This document shows, one piece after another, positions 34,606 to 42,821 of a DNA stretch of 55,807 nucleotides. The stretch is from contig JAKPQM010000026.1 in assembly GCA_029546925.1 (NCBI GenBank), positions 1 through 55,807 on the forward strand. Reading direction: 5' to 3'. Numbering within the stretch: the stretch's first letter is position 1; the number at the start of each line of letters is the position of its first letter. The notes beneath the pieces were generated by a model, which was not told the origin of the DNA, ran no database searches, and worked only from the letters and a program-made list of their open reading frames with translations. Origin of the DNA: Actinomycetes bacterium (GTDB taxonomy: Bacteria; Actinomycetota; Coriobacteriia; Coriobacteriales; Atopobiaceae). The position numbers and the translations under genes are program-made.

Positions 34606-34756
34606 GGTACCTGAGAGCAATTTGGAGTTGTAGGAAGATTTGGGGAGACCTTTCGATAACCGTTCTCTGCCAACAGGCCTTTTGCGCGTGATTTCGAGCC
34701 GTTTGATGATATCTGCGGATAAATCTTCCTACAACTCCAAATTGTTCTCAGGTACC
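34606..34756. mobile_element. MITE-like element with 36-bp terminal inverted repeats
   Basis: The left arm, 34606-34641, begins GGTACCTGAGAGCAATTTGG. The right arm, 34721-34756, is its reverse complement with one mismatch in 36. The 79-bp centre carries no gene. The total is 151 bp and no clear target-site duplication flanks it. The near-perfect arms suggest a recent, non-autonomous element, or a long hairpin RNA. It lies in a stretch of decayed genes. Confidence 0.7.
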
Positions 34757-34766
34757 CCTCCCCCCA

Positions 34767-35211
34767 TCACAAGAACGGCTGCCCGCTGCTGCGTGGACGG
34801 CTGTTCTGGGAAGCATCTTGCGGGCTACGAGGCCGTGGGGTCTCGGATCCGGTGGGGGACGGTCTGCAGTAGACCGCCGTGCGTTCATCGGAGATGGCAT
34901 CCGACCAGTTCAGATCGAAGCCGTAATCGTAGCCGCTGCCCGCGGTGTCCACATGGCACTCCAAGTCGCGGCACGTCCTTGCTCAGGCCCTCGACCGCAT
35001 CCATGCGAGCGGACAGCTGGATGGGGAGCAGGGCGCTCGGCTCAACCAGCTCATCGACGGTTAATGACGGCTCGCCCGCCGTCGGGGCGACCGGCGGGCT
35101 TTCCATCTCGATGCGCTGATTCCCATCCCGGATCGAGGCGCACTCTTGGAGGGAGACAGGCGCGACGAGCGCCCTCCTTGTCACGCCTGCCCCCTTGTCA
35201 TGCCGTGTCAC
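34767..35211 (-). pseudogene. Frameshifted gene of unknown function
   Basis: Two minus-strand frames join into one protein-like sequence if one base is skipped near 34965. The first frame reads PSLTVDELVEPSALLPIQL and SARMDAVEGLSKDVPR. The second continues LECHVDTAGSGYDYGFDLN and WSDAISDERTAVYC, then degenerates. I do not recognise the family. The region between a MITE-like element and murI looks like gene debris. Confidence 0.3.
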
Positions 35212-35243
35212 GCTCCCCTCACCCGTTGTGCCATACTTGATCT

Positions 35244-36014
35244 ATGCGCGAAAACGGCAACATAGCGGTATTCGATTCGGGCGTGGGCGGCATCAGCGTG
35301 CTCCGCGCGCTTGTGGAGGAGCTTCCCCACGAGCGCTTCTCGTACTTCGGGGATTCCGCCAACGCGCCGTACGGGGAGAAGAGCGAGGCGCAGATCATGC
35401 GCCTTACGCATGGGCATGTGGAGAACCTCATCGACCATGGGGCGAAAGCCGTGGTCATCGCCTGCAATACAGCCACCAGCGTGGCGGGAGCCTCGCTGCG
35501 CGAGGCCTATCCGGACACCCTCTTCATCGGCGTGGAGCCTGCGCTCAAACCCGCCGCCGAGGCATATCCTGGCGGCAGCATACTCGTGATGGCAACTCCC
35601 GTCACCCTCGCCCTCGAAAAATACCATGAGCTTGCGATGACCTTCGATGACACCTGCACCATCCATGCCGTCGCCTGCCCGGAGCTTGCCGACCGCATCG
35701 AGCAAGGCAAGCTCGATGCTCCCGATCTGCGCGATCTCATCGAGAGCTATGTGGGTTCCTATCGGGGCAAGGTCGATGCCGTGGTTCTGGGCTGCACCCA
35801 CTATCCCTTCGTCGTCCCGGCTATCCGCGAGGTGCTCGGCGATGTCGAGTTCTTCGACGGCGGCGCGGGTACCGCACGCCAGCTCAAGCGTCGTTTAACA
35901 GCGATGAACGAACTCGCGCCCGACACTCAGCCGGGCGCGGTGGAATTCTCCTCGAGTTTGGATACGCCGGAGGAATATGCCCTCTACGACGAGCTCTTCT
36001 CGATGGATCTTTAG
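35244..36014 (+). CDS. murI: Glutamate racemase
   Basis: 256 residues, ATG 35244. It converts L- to D-glutamate for peptidoglycan. The two catalytic Cys are present: Cys74 (ACNTATS) and Cys184 (GCTHYPF), with the N-terminal FDSGVGGISVL and FGDSANAPYGEK motifs. Length is normal. Its stop TAG overlaps the stop of the convergent DegV gene within TTAG (36011-36014). Confidence 0.95.
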   Translation: MRENGNIAVFDSGVGGISVLRALVEELPHERFSYFGDSANAPYGEKSEAQIMRLTHGHVENLIDHGAKAVVIACNTATSVAGASLREAYPDTLFIGVEPALKPAAEAYPGGSILVMATPVTLALEKYHELAMTFDDTCTIHAVACPELADRIEQGKLDAPDLRDLIESYVGSYRGKVDAVVLGCTHYPFVVPAIREVLGDVEFFDGGAGTARQLKRRLTAMNELAPDTQPGAVEFSSSLDTPEEYALYDELFSMDL

Positions 36015-36919
36015 GACTTGGCCCCTAGGGCCTTGTCGCGCGGGATGCCCCAGAACGAGAGGACCACGCCGCCCGGCCCCAGATGGCAGCCGATGGTGGC
36101 ACCCACGTCCGAGATGAGCACCTCATTGCCCTTGATCTTGTGGAACTTGCCCTTGACCAGGTCGGCAACGGCTTTGGCGTCGGCAAGGCTTTCGGTGTGG
36201 GTGATAACCACGCGCTCGTCGTAGTCGTAGCCGTCCTTGGCGAACTCCTCCATCTTCTCGACCTGGCGCCTGAAAGCCTTCCGCTTGGTGCGGATCTTCT
36301 CCTTGACGCCCAGCGAGCCATCGACCTCGACGCACATAAGCGGGCAGATGTTGAGGAGGCCGCCCAGGAAGCCGGAGGCCTTGGATACGCGCCCGCCGCG
36401 GATGAGGAAGGTGAGGTCGGTCTGGATGAACCAGGTATGGATCTCGCTCTTGTGGGTCTCGGCCCAGGCAGCGAGATCCTCGAGCGCCATGCCCTCATCA
36501 CGCAGGTCGGCGAGCTTGTCCATCAAAAGGCCGTAGCCACCGCTGGCGGTGGTGGATTCGATGATGATGACCTTGCGGTTGGGGAACTCGGCTGCGAGCT
36601 GGTCGCGCGCAGTGCAGGCCGATTGATATGTACCCGAGATGCCGAGGGCGAGGCAGGGATGCAGGATGTCCTTGCCCGCCTCGAGGAGGGGACGCCACGA
36701 CTCCATGTACTCGCCGACGCTGACTTGGCTGGTTTTGACATCGGCCCCAGCGAGCATCTTGGCATAGAGGTCGGCCGGCGCGTTGGTCTGCCCGAAGTCA
36801 TCCTTGCAGGGAAGGTCGTTGAGGTAGTAGTTGAAGTAGACGTAGTGGATGTCGCGGCTTTCGAGATACTCTCTGGTCAGATCGCAGGTAGAGCAGCAGC
36901 TCAGAACATAATCAGACAT
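36011..36919 (-). CDS. DegV family fatty-acid-binding protein
   Basis: 302 residues from ATG 36919 (AAGGTGATCCT upstream); earlier in-frame starts add an unlikely 28-residue tail. DegV (FakB-type) proteins bind a fatty acid for phosphorylation by FakA. Typical parts: YVLSCCSTCDLTREYLE at the start, the SGTYQSA loop (LALGISGTYQSA), LTFLIRGGRVSKASGFLGG, and THTESLADAKAV. The C-terminal GATIGCHLGPGG is the family's His/Gly motif. No FakA kinase gene is in the window. It is cytoplasmic and convergent to murI. Confidence 0.9.
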   Translation of the reverse strand: MSDYVLSCCSTCDLTREYLESRDIHYVYFNYYLNDLPCKDDFGQTNAPADLYAKMLAGADVKTSQVSVGEYMESWRPLLEAGKDILHPCLALGISGTYQSACTARDQLAAEFPNRKVIIIESTTASGGYGLLMDKLADLRDEGMALEDLAAWAETHKSEIHTWFIQTDLTFLIRGGRVSKASGFLGGLLNICPLMCVEVDGSLGVKEKIRTKRKAFRRQVEKMEEFAKDGYDYDERVVITHTESLADAKAVADLVKGKFHKIKGNEVLISDVGATIGCHLGPGGVVLSFWGIPRDKALGAKS

Positions 36920-37298
36920 AGGATCACCTTTCGATAGCCCGTACGGCACATCTAGGATACCCGACAAATGCATCGAAGTGGCAAAATCCGACTGCATGCA
37001 CATGAAAATATGGGCTCGGGTGCAGGGGTTTCATCGGCTCGCGTTTCGGTGATCCCATTGCCAGGATCGGGTGGACGCCTGCGATCCCGAGCGGCACACG
37101 ATCGCGCTTTTCCAACCGAAACCGTTGCCCAGTACAGAGCGAAACGCTGGAGATGACAAAAAGCCGCCGCAAACGCTGCCTATGATCGCTGTGTCCTGGC
37201 TGCGAATGCTTAGGCAGTGACAGGCTTTCTACCCAAACAGCAATCAGATCGATGGGAGCCAATCATCATTGCCGCATCTTCGCGGAAGAGCTGCGCTA
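36920..37298. other. Intergenic region with no recognised feature
   Basis: 379 bp between the DegV gene start and the EamA gene end. I see no coding frame with family resemblance, no strong hairpin with a T-run and no consensus promoter. It may hold the DegV promoter. Confidence 0.5.
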
Positions 37299-38168
37299 TC
37301 ACGAGAAAACAGCCATCACCGCAGTGCCGACGACCAGAAGGGCGAGGCCGATGCGGCCTTTCGCAGTAAGGCGCTCGTCAAATACCAAGCGCGCGAAGAT
37401 CAGAGAGACCAGAATCGAGAGCTTATCGATTTGGATGACGACGCTTACGACTCCCGTCTGGATAGCGAAGTAGTAGCAAAGCCACGAGGCGCCGGTGGCG
37501 ATTCCGGAAAGCACGAGACAACCCAGCTCGCGGCGGTCGATTTGGCGCACCAACGCCAATTTTCCCTTTCCGGCGACGATTGCCCAAGCCATTGCGAGCA
37601 CTACGCACGTGCGGATCGCGGTGCCCAGATTGCTCTCGACACCGTCGATGCCGACCTTCCCCAGCACTGAGGTGAGTGCGGCAAAAACCGCAGCTAACAC
37701 CGCATACGGCAGCCAAGCCTGGCCGGAGGAAGCTCGAACGTCGTCTTTCTTCTCGATCATCAGCAGGGTACCTACCAAGATCGCGACGATGCACACCAGC
37801 TTGACAGCTAGGTTCTTCACCTCCGCGAAAAGGATTATGGCCATGAGGCTGGCAAGTACGGCGCTGCTCTTGTCGACAGGTACGACCTTGTTCACATCGC
37901 CAACGCTCAACGCCTTGAAGTAGCAAATCCAGGAGCCGCCGGTTGCGGCGCCAGAGAGGATGAGGAACATCCAAGTCTTTCCAGACAGCTGCGTGATGGT
38001 GTCGAGAGACCCCGCAACCGCCGCAGCCGTCCAAGCGAATACCAGCACTACAAAGGTGCGGATTGCGGTCGCGACGTCGGAATCCGTGGTCTTGATGCTC
38101 AGCTTTGCCAAGATGGAAACGACGCCGGCGAAGAATGCGGAACCTATTGCCGCCAGTATCCAGTTCAT
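37299..38168 (-). CDS. EamA/DMT-family transporter
   Basis: 289 residues, ATG 38168 after GGAGG. It has about ten hydrophobic helices in two repeats. Each repeat has a conserved turn: SGAATGGSWICYFKALSVGDV in the first and SGIATGASWLCYYFAIQTGVV in the second, followed by the VxxxDKSSAVLA/VxQIDKLSILVS pair. DMT permeases move amino acids, nucleotides or other small metabolites; the substrate cannot be read. Monocistronic. Confidence 0.9.
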   Translation of the reverse strand: MNWILAAIGSAFFAGVVSILAKLSIKTTDSDVATAIRTFVVLVFAWTAAAVAGSLDTITQLSGKTWMFLILSGAATGGSWICYFKALSVGDVNKVVPVDKSSAVLASLMAIILFAEVKNLAVKLVCIVAILVGTLLMIEKKDDVRASSGQAWLPYAVLAAVFAALTSVLGKVGIDGVESNLGTAIRTCVVLAMAWAIVAGKGKLALVRQIDRRELGCLVLSGIATGASWLCYYFAIQTGVVSVVIQIDKLSILVSLIFARLVFDERLTAKGRIGLALLVVGTAVMAVFS

Positions 38169-38283
38169 CGAGCGCCTCCATCGGGTTGTGCTTGTCTACA
38201 GAGTGCTGTTGCACGGCAGCCAAGGCACCAAAACCAAGCGGTACCTATTCTAGCTTTTTGAGGGATCGCTGAATGGGCTTTCC

Positions 38284-38490
38284 ATGAAGGCGTTCCTCGT
38301 CGTGAACGCCCTGCACTACGCGAGGGAGGGGCTGCCTCGATCCGAGATCTGCGCGCGAACGTCCAACCCAAGGCAGACGGTGAGTTCGGTGGCGAAGCGG
38401 CTTGAGGGCGAGGGCCTCGCCAGCACGAAGGGCAATCCAGACGACAAGCGCAACCGCATCGTCTCCCTCGCTGAAGATGGCTGCTCATGG
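38284..38490 (+). pseudogene. MarR-type winged-helix remnant
   Basis: The frame reads HYAREGLPRSEICARTSNP, RQTVSSVAKRLEGEGLAST, then KGNPDDKRNRIVSLAEDG. This is the DNA-binding helix-turn-helix and wing of MarR regulators (RxTVSxxxxxLExxGL ... DDxRxxxVxLTxxG). The N-terminal dimerisation helix and the C-terminus are missing. The frame then runs into unrelated fragments. Confidence 0.55.
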
Positions 38491-38503
38491 GTCTGCGGCA
38501 TGC

Positions 38504-38633
38504 ATGGAACTTCGCGAGGCTATCTGGAAACGCCGCAGCATCCGCCAGTTCGAAACGCCCGATCGACCGCGGGGCCATCGCCCGCATCGTGGAGGCCGGG
38601 CTTGCAACCTCGTCGTCCAACCAGCCAGGGCGT
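38504..38633 (+). pseudogene. Nitroreductase N-terminal remnant
   Basis: From ATG 38504 the frame reads MELREAIWKRRSIRQFETP, the classic FMN nitroreductase start. A 1-nt shift near 38560 then gives IDRGAIARIVEAGLATSSSNQP, the next helix and the APSxxNxQP-like FMN motif. Nothing of the remaining 150 or so residues is found. It was probably the target gene of the MarR remnant beside it. Confidence 0.5.
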
Positions 38634-38634
38634 C

Positions 38635-38793
38635 GAGGCCTGCTACGCCAACCCGTTCGAGCTAGGCTGGAGCAAAATGATCGACGGGAACTACGACTTC
38701 ATCGGGAAGGAGGCGCTGCTTGCCCAACGAGGCAACGTGAGGCGCAACCTCTGGTCGTTGCTAACAGCGAGACGTGATCAGATGACGTCATGA
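38635..38793 (+). pseudogene. GcvT/aminomethyltransferase-like fragment
   Basis: In the same frame as the MarR piece, EACYANPFELGWSKMIDGN and YDFIGKEALLAQRG resemble the NPxELGxxKxxD...DFIGKEAL block of the GcvT (T-protein) fold. Only about 40 residues remain. The join to the nitroreductase fragment shows deletion and fusion of unrelated genes. Confidence 0.4.
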
Positions 38794-38842
38794 CGTCACG
38801 CTGCTCGAGCGATGCGACGTCACGGGTGCATTCGTGACGTCG
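38783..38842. repeat. Cluster of four TGACGTCA-type palindromes
   Basis: TGACGTCA at 38783-38790 and 38791-38798 (directly abutting), CGACGTCA near 38815-38822 and TGACGTCG at 38834-38841. Four GACGTC cores in 60 bp are far more than expected by chance. They may be an operator array, possibly left from the lost MarR-regulated locus. No gene starts nearby in an obvious way. Confidence 0.45.
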
Positions 38843-38885
38843 CTTTGACATCCGCAGGGAGGATAGCCAGGGCCGCGATGAGATG

Positions 38886-38978
38886 TCAACAGGCATCTAC
38901 GGGGGCGCTTTCGCTCCCTTCGGGATCCGGCAGCGCCCTGCACACCTCTCGTGCGATGTAGCGCTTCAGGCATCGCAT
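38886..38978 (-). pseudogene. Possible IS110-type transposase tail
   Basis: About 29 codons ending at 38886 read RCLKRYIAREVCRALPD, resembling the xxRCLKRxxARxx tail motif of IS110 transposases. The rest of the gene is absent. The remaining DNA to 39158 holds nothing recognisable. Confidence 0.3.
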
Positions 38979-39158
38979 CCGAAGACCGCGAGGAGGACGG
39001 GCGCGTATCGCCCTGATGGGCAGACGGCGCCCAAGAAGCGTGGAATATGCACCGTTTCGGTTGGAAAGGGCGCGATCGCGTGCCAAGCTCCGCCCCCGAC
39101 CCGAAGGTACCTTTCGATACGAGCCGGTGGGGAGGGAGAACGCTCGGTGTGCAGAAGC

Positions 39159-40106
39159 CTAGAAGTCGAGCCTCGTGAAGGAGGCGGCGAGGGTCTTGAG
39201 GCAATCCTCGATGTAGAGGTCGGCACCACGCTCGATGGCGTAGATCTTGGAGTTGAGCTCGGAAAGCTTCGCTTCGTAGGGCCTCATGCGCTGTTTGACC
39301 TCACCCTTCTCGGAGAAGTTGAAGAAGCCCTTGCTCTTCTTCTCCTCCTTGAGGACGGAGAGCTCGGCCTCGATCTGAGCCTTCTCCTCCTTGAGCTCGG
39401 CGACCTGCTCGGCATCGAGGGGATGCGAGGCCTTGTACTCGTCGATGAGGAACTGGCGGTGATAGGCCGCCTTGCTCTTCCAGGAATCGCGCTCGCCGGG
39501 GATTTTGAGGTCGTTCTGCATGAGGGGACGGCTGGTGCGGTAGCTGCCATCCTCGCGCTTCTCGTGGACCTTGGCGTTGGTCATGGCGCTGACGATCTGA
39601 TTGCAGTTCTCGTAGATGAGGATGCCCGCCACGTGATCATTCGGGTCGATCATGGCTGCGTTGTTGAGCGCGGCGAGGCACGCCTTCGCCTTCTCGGTGA
39701 CGGGGCGCAGCGCATTCTCGGTGGGATGGGGGAGCTTCTCGTAATCGGCGATGATCTGCTGGAAGCCCTGGCAGATATAGTTGTTGGCATCGCGATTGCT
39801 CATGGAGGCGCTGACCTTGGCGGGGTCGAAGGCGCCGCTGGGGCTGCGCTCGAACTCCTCGATAAGGGGCTTCGGGCCGGCAGGGGCTTCTACGACCGGT
39901 TGGACGACCGTGGGCATGGGAATGGCGACGACTACGGGCGTTTGGGCGACGGCGGGCTGGACGACCGTGGCGGGCGCCGTGTTCTGGCCGAGCATGCGCC
40001 TGGCTTCCTCGGTCGTGTACTTGGTACCGCAGCCTTGGCAGACGAAGACCCCCGCATCCTTGACGAATTGGGTCGATCCGCAGAGTTCGCAGGTGAGCTG
40101 AGCCAT
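39159..40106 (-). CDS. Zinc-ribbon and coiled-coil protein of unknown function
   Basis: 315 residues. The N-terminus is a TFIIB/TFIIS-like zinc ribbon with Cys6-Cys9 and Cys23-Cys26 (CELC ... CQGC), ending in GTKYTTEEARRML. A Pro/Val-rich linker (44-85) follows. The central helical domain is unassigned (about 90-215). A charged coiled coil (about 225-265, ELKEEKAQIEAELSVLKEE) and a helical C-terminus close the protein. No membrane helix. Such ribbon proteins are usual in Coriobacteriia genomes, but I know of no assigned function. It is monocistronic and separated from the next operon by about 110 bp. Confidence 0.7.
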   Translation of the reverse strand: MAQLTCELCGSTQFVKDAGVFVCQGCGTKYTTEEARRMLGQNTAPATVVQPAVAQTPVVVAIPMPTVVQPVVEAPAGPKPLIEEFERSPSGAFDPAKVSASMSNRDANNYICQGFQQIIADYEKLPHPTENALRPVTEKAKACLAALNNAAMIDPNDHVAGILIYENCNQIVSAMTNAKVHEKREDGSYRTSRPLMQNDLKIPGERDSWKSKAAYHRQFLIDEYKASHPLDAEQVAELKEEKAQIEAELSVLKEEKKSKGFFNFSEKGEVKQRMRPYEAKLSELNSKIYAIERGADLYIEDCLKTLAASFTRLDF

Positions 40107-40220
40107 TACGGTCTCCTTTCAGATAAGTCCTCGGCTCATTGTATAACGAGCCCGAGAAGATGTGCCCGCCCATCCGTTCGGGCCGGTAGCCAAACGGATG
40201 GTTTGCCGCCACGACTGGTG

Positions 40221-41042
40221 CTAAGGTGCGATGCGCGACGCCTCGCGGTCGCGGCGGTTGCGCAGGTTCACGACCGTGCCCTGCATGCCGTGGGGGATGT
40301 AGGAAAGCCCGTGCAGGTCGTCGGGCAGATAATCGACGAGCGAGAGCGAGGCGTTCTGGATGGGCGGCTCCGCGAGCTCGCCTACGCGTGCGATCAGCGC
40401 ATGGACGCGGGCACCGGCAGCCGCCAAGCGCTCTTCGTATTCGCTGAGGGGGGCATCGGGATGGTCTGCGCGGTAGTCGTCGCTCTTGCAGACGATCTCA
40501 TAGCCGGCGAGCTCGAACTGGGTGAGCGCGAAGGAGAAGAGCGGCACGTGATCGGTCTTGAATGCGAGGGTCGCATCCTCGGCGAGAACCATCCGGTATT
40601 CCAGCAGGCGCTCGAGCGCTACCAAGCGCTTCGAGGCCTCCTTCTTGCGGGGGAAGGGCGTGGGGAAGTTGATGGTCATGCCCGCAAGCTCGCCCGCTGC
40701 GAAGATGCGCGCCACGTCGCTTCCCTTGGCGGGCACGATAAGCGCATTGCGAAGACCGGCCTCCATGATGTGCTGGGAGGCGTAGGCGACGCAGACCGGC
40801 TCGGCATCGAGGCCGATGAAGAGCACGTCGGGCTCCGCCTGCGCCGATGCGACGAGGAAGGCCCCCTTGCCGCAGCCCACGTCGAGACGCACCTCGCGGA
40901 AGGGCTTTTCACCGAGCGGGGCGGAGGCCTCCGCCCAACGTCCGGCGAGTGCGGCAGGCTCGAGCTCTATGACGGCGGCGTAGCGTTCGAGGCGCTCCTC
41001 GAGCACGAAGTTCTTGGGCAGGCGCGCATGCATGCCGTGCAT
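40221..41042 (-). CDS. TrmB-like tRNA (guanine-N7)-methyltransferase, divergent
   Basis: 273 residues. It has an SAM-binding core: VRLDVGCGKGAFLVASA (51-67), FIGLDAEP (75-82). The TrmB motif NFPDPWPKKR appears as NFPTPFPRKKEASKRL (125-140), so the Asp is Thr128 and the Trp is Phe. The closing SEYEERLAAAGARVHALIA matches the TxYE...G motif of TrmB. TrmB methylates G46 in tRNA. The changed motif raises doubt about activity or target. It is the last gene of the ppaC-dlt operon, 9 nt after dltC. A canonical TrmB may exist elsewhere in the genome. Confidence 0.7.
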   Translation of the reverse strand: MHGMHARLPKNFVLEERLERYAAVIELEPAALAGRWAEASAPLGEKPFREVRLDVGCGKGAFLVASAQAEPDVLFIGLDAEPVCVAYASQHIMEAGLRNALIVPAKGSDVARIFAAGELAGMTINFPTPFPRKKEASKRLVALERLLEYRMVLAEDATLAFKTDHVPLFSFALTQFELAGYEIVCKSDDYRADHPDAPLSEYEERLAAAGARVHALIARVGELAEPPIQNASLSLVDYLPDDLHGLSYIPHGMQGTVVNLRNRRDREASRIAP

Positions 41043-41051
41043 GGCGCGGCG

Positions 41052-41294
41052 CTAGGCCTCGTCGATCAGGCGCTCGACCATGGCAAGCAGGGTCGCGGCG
41101 CTGTTGAAGTTCTCGGGGACGATCTCGGCGGCGGGGATGGAGATGTCGTAGGCATCGTTCAAGGTGGAGATGATGGAGAGGATGTCGAAGCTGTCGAGCA
41201 CGTGATCGTCGATGAGGGCGGTGCAGCTCTCGTAATCGACGTCCTCCTTGACGTCCTCCAGAAGCTCGATCAGGGCCTCGAGGGTGATATCCAT
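41052..41294 (-). CDS. dltC: D-alanyl carrier protein
   Basis: 80 residues, an acidic four-helix carrier protein. Ser35 in LDSFDILS is the phosphopantetheine attachment site. It accepts D-alanine (or another amino acid) from DltA and delivers it to the DltB machinery for transfer to teichoic or lipoteichoic acids. Its place directly after dltA, 12 nt apart, supports the assignment over a fatty-acid ACP. Confidence 0.9.
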   Translation of the reverse strand: MDITLEALIELLEDVKEDVDYESCTALIDDHVLDSFDILSIISTLNDAYDISIPAAEIVPENFNSAATLLAMVERLIDEA

Positions 41295-41306
41295 GCGCGT
41301 CTCCTC

Positions 41307-42812
41307 TTATAGATCGGCCAGTGCATTCCTATCTATCTTACCGTTCTTCGTGAGCGGCATGGCGTCGATCTGCTTGATGGAGCCGGGCACCATGAAGGAG
41401 GGGAGCACAGCACGGAGCTGTTCGGCGAGCGGGGCCTTGCCGATCGGGCCCACATAGTAGAGGAGCAGCCGTTTGCGGCGGTCGTCGTAGAGGCAGCACG
41501 CGCGCTCCACGCCGTCTACGCCCGTGGCGCTCGCCTCGATGTCGCCGAGCTCGACGCGGTGGCCCAGGTGCTTGATCTGATGATCCTTGCGGGAGACGTA
41601 GACGAAGTCGCCGTGCTCGTCAAGACGGCCCAGATCACCCGTGCGGTAGATGGTCTCGAGCCAGCGCTCGTTGAGCGGATTCTGCGTGAAAGCTTGGGCC
41701 GTACGCTCATCCTCGCCCAGATATCCCAAGCCGAGCGCGGTTCCCGATACGCAGATCTCGCCTATGCGGCCCGGTTCGGCGACAAGCCCATCGTCCTCGT
41801 CGAGCAGGAAGACCCGCTCGTTGTCGAAGGGCTTGCCCATGGGGATGACCTCGTCGTTGGCGAAGGCACGATCCACCACGTAGTAGGTGCAGTTGCAGGT
41901 GATCTCGGTCGGACCGTAGAGGTTGACGTAGACGGCATCGGGCAGCCACTTCTGCCAGATGCGCAGCTGCTTGGGCGGCATGACCTCGCCCGAGAACATG
42001 ACCTTGGAGATCTTCTCGGGCAGGCGGTACTCGAAGCCGTTCATGATCGAGACGAAGCACATGGCCGAGACCGCCCAGATGAGGGTGGTGATATGGCGCT
42101 CGGCGAGGAAGTCCATGAGGCGCACGGGCGCGGAGAAATACGCGCGCGGGATGATGTGCATGCTTGCGCGCGCATAGAGCATGGAGTAGATGTCCTTGAC
42201 CGAGACATCGAAATCGAACGGCGCCTGGTTGGCGATCACATCGTCCTCGCCGATGCCGAGGGTCGAGCAGAACACCGGTATGAAGTCGATGACCGAGCGG
42301 TGGCTCACGAGCACGCCCTTGGGCGTGCCGGTGGAGCCGCTCGTGAAGTTGGCGTAGAGCGGGTCGATATCGAGGCTTGCCGAGCGCGCTGCGGCGAGGA
42401 CGTCTGCATCGGCGGGATGGGCTGCAAGCTCCTCGAGGAGCACCGCCGTGCGGCCGGTGCCTTCGAGCATCTCGGCGGCCTGCGCGCGGTGCCCTTCATC
42501 GGTGATGATGACGGCGGGGGAGAGCGCCGCCACGATGGCCTCGACGCGCACCTTGGGTTGGCGCGTGTCGATGAGGGAGTAGAAGCCTCCCGCGTAGACG
42601 ACCCCGAGCATCGCGGCGAGCGCAGGGGCGCTTTTCTCGAGATAGAGCGCCACGGCATCGCCGGGTGCGACCTGCGCTGCGAGTGCCGACCCGATGGATC
42701 GTGCCCTATCTTCGAGCTCCGAGAAGGACAGCGACATCTCCTCGTCGGACACGGCGAGCTTATCGGGGCAGCTCTCGGCTGCAGATTCGAGCCACATCAG
42801 CACGTTCTTCAT
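41307..42812 (-). CDS. dltA: D-alanine--carrier protein ligase (adenylation enzyme)
   Basis: 501 residues, ANL superfamily. It activates D-alanine with ATP to the adenylate, releasing pyrophosphate, and loads DltC. Core motifs: TSGSTGTPKG (157-166), NLYGPTEITCNCTYY, YRTGDLGRLDEHGDFVY, and Lys492 in TKNGKIDR, at the catalytic position known for DltA. The N-terminus starts MKNVLMWLESAAESCPDK. A D-Ala-specific enzyme is the best match, though the amino acid is not proven from the sequence. It is embedded between dltD and dltC. Confidence 0.9.
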   Translation of the reverse strand: MKNVLMWLESAAESCPDKLAVSDEEMSLSFSELEDRARSIGSALAAQVAPGDAVALYLEKSAPALAAMLGVVYAGGFYSLIDTRQPKVRVEAIVAALSPAVIITDEGHRAQAAEMLEGTGRTAVLLEELAAHPADADVLAAARSASLDIDPLYANFTSGSTGTPKGVLVSHRSVIDFIPVFCSTLGIGEDDVIANQAPFDFDVSVKDIYSMLYARASMHIIPRAYFSAPVRLMDFLAERHITTLIWAVSAMCFVSIMNGFEYRLPEKISKVMFSGEVMPPKQLRIWQKWLPDAVYVNLYGPTEITCNCTYYVVDRAFANDEVIPMGKPFDNERVFLLDEDDGLVAEPGRIGEICVSGTALGLGYLGEDERTAQAFTQNPLNERWLETIYRTGDLGRLDEHGDFVYVSRKDHQIKHLGHRVELGDIEASATGVDGVERACCLYDDRRKRLLLYYVGPIGKAPLAEQLRAVLPSFMVPGSIKQIDAMPLTKNGKIDRNALADL

Positions 42813-42821
42813 AGCCGGCTC

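Noticed and set aside
38883-41312. 809-codon plus-strand frame
   Set aside because: Antisense to the zinc-ribbon, trmB-like and dltC genes, with no motif.
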